From positions 1 to 5,753 of the forward strand of contig JAEUMC010000914.1 of assembly GCA_016793415.1 (NCBI GenBank): DNA of 5,753 nt, written 5' to 3'. Of the stretch, positions 5,588-5,753 are shown piece after piece. A program made the translations under genes and the position numbers. The DNA comes from Devosia sp. GTDB lineage: Bacteria > Pseudomonadota > Alphaproteobacteria > Rhizobiales > Devosiaceae. The first letter of the stretch is position 1; every line of letters starts with the position of its first letter. The notes beneath the pieces are model-generated. The model had not been told where the DNA came from and ran no database searches. It worked only from the letters and a program-made list of their open reading frames with translations.

Positions 5588-5753
5588 TCACGCGAACGGC
5601 TTTAGCAGACCGCGATCAGCTATTTCCATACCGAAGCCCGGCGCGCTACTGACCTTTAGTCGACCGTTCCGGGGCAAGTCTTCGCCCGTAAACAGTTTTC
5701 CAAAGATTGGTCGGATCGACCGGCCATCCGGACTGGCGGCAACGTATTCGCAG
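5588..5753 (-). CDS. C-terminal end of an enolase-superfamily sugar-acid dehydratase (L-rhamnonate dehydratase-like), partial
   Basis: Only the last 54 codons are in the window; the 5' part lies beyond the right edge. The visible peptide runs CEYVAASPDGRSIRPIFG, then KLFTGEDLPRNGRLKVSS, then APGFGMEIADRGLLKPFA, ending at TGA 5588-5590. The order 'P-x-F-G ... LP-x-NGR ... PGFG-x-E ... KPF' is the usual C-terminal tail of mandelate-racemase-type sugar-acid dehydratases, with L-rhamnonate dehydratase the best match I can recall. Such enzymes are Mg2+-dependent and remove water from an aldonic acid to give a 2-keto-3-deoxy acid. That would be the substrate of the SDR encoded 17 nt downstream, so the two genes form an operon. 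The catalytic residues lie outside the window, and L-fuconate or another sugar-acid dehydratase is not excluded. Confidence 0.7.
   Translation of the reverse strand, partial: CEYVAASPDGRSIRPIFGKLFTGEDLPRNGRLKVSSAPGFGMEIADRGLLKPFA

Noticed and set aside
1..5753. Whole window as a new defence or other undescribed system
   Set aside because: All genes fall into known families with ordinary metabolic or regulatory roles. No nuclease, toxin, retroelement or transposase frame is seen.

Overview
The window is GC-rich (G or C at most third codon positions) and looks like an alphaproteobacterial chromosome, probably of the Hyphomicrobiales. A divergent phnF / phnGHI pair, palindromic GC-rich intergenic repeats and a non-phosphorylating sugar-acid gene pair all fit that group. 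A Devosia-like source is my guess from the repeat style and has not been tested.

Region 1 (1-3008) is one end of a carbon-phosphorus (C-P) lyase locus. On the minus strand phnG, phnH and phnI are tightly packed: phnG and phnH share one base, and phnH and phnI are 3 bases apart. phnI runs off the left edge, and phnJ and later genes would be expected beyond it. Diverging from phnG on the plus strand is phnF, a GntR/HutC-type repressor. The gap between them holds a clear inverted repeat (2204-2227) that is the likely PhnF operator. Together these encode phosphonate use under phosphate starvation: PhnG, PhnH and PhnI, with PhnL, load the phosphonate onto the ribose of ATP, and PhnJ later breaks the C-P bond. 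The 3' part of phnI reads straight into a GC-rich palindromic repeat.

Region 2 (3009-3199) lies between convergent genes and is almost filled by an imperfect inverted repeat of about 160 bp. Its core resembles the repeat inside phnI.

Region 3 (3200-4492, minus) is a Gfo/Idh/MocA-family NAD(P)-dependent oxidoreductase interrupted by one in-frame TAG at codon 283. The frame on both sides is otherwise clean. It has its own GTG start with a good ribosome-binding site, a possible promoter and a leader hairpin.

Region 4 (4493-4823, 331 bp without a gene) holds that leader and promoter, a second and different long palindromic element (4628-4741) and a strong rho-independent terminator (4775-4803).

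Region 5 (4824-5753, minus) is the end of a sugar-acid catabolic operon. It contains the last 54 residues of an enolase-superfamily sugar-acid dehydratase resembling L-rhamnonate dehydratase, then, 17 bases on, a short-chain dehydrogenase resembling 2-keto-3-deoxy-L-rhamnonate/L-fuconate 4-dehydrogenase, then the terminator. These would be consecutive steps of the non-phosphorylating deoxy-sugar route.

I see no RNA gene, CRISPR array or transposase, and no convincing unknown multi-gene system. The most unusual points are the amber-interrupted oxidoreductase, the repeat-encoded tail of PhnI, and the cysteine cluster of the oxidoreductase.
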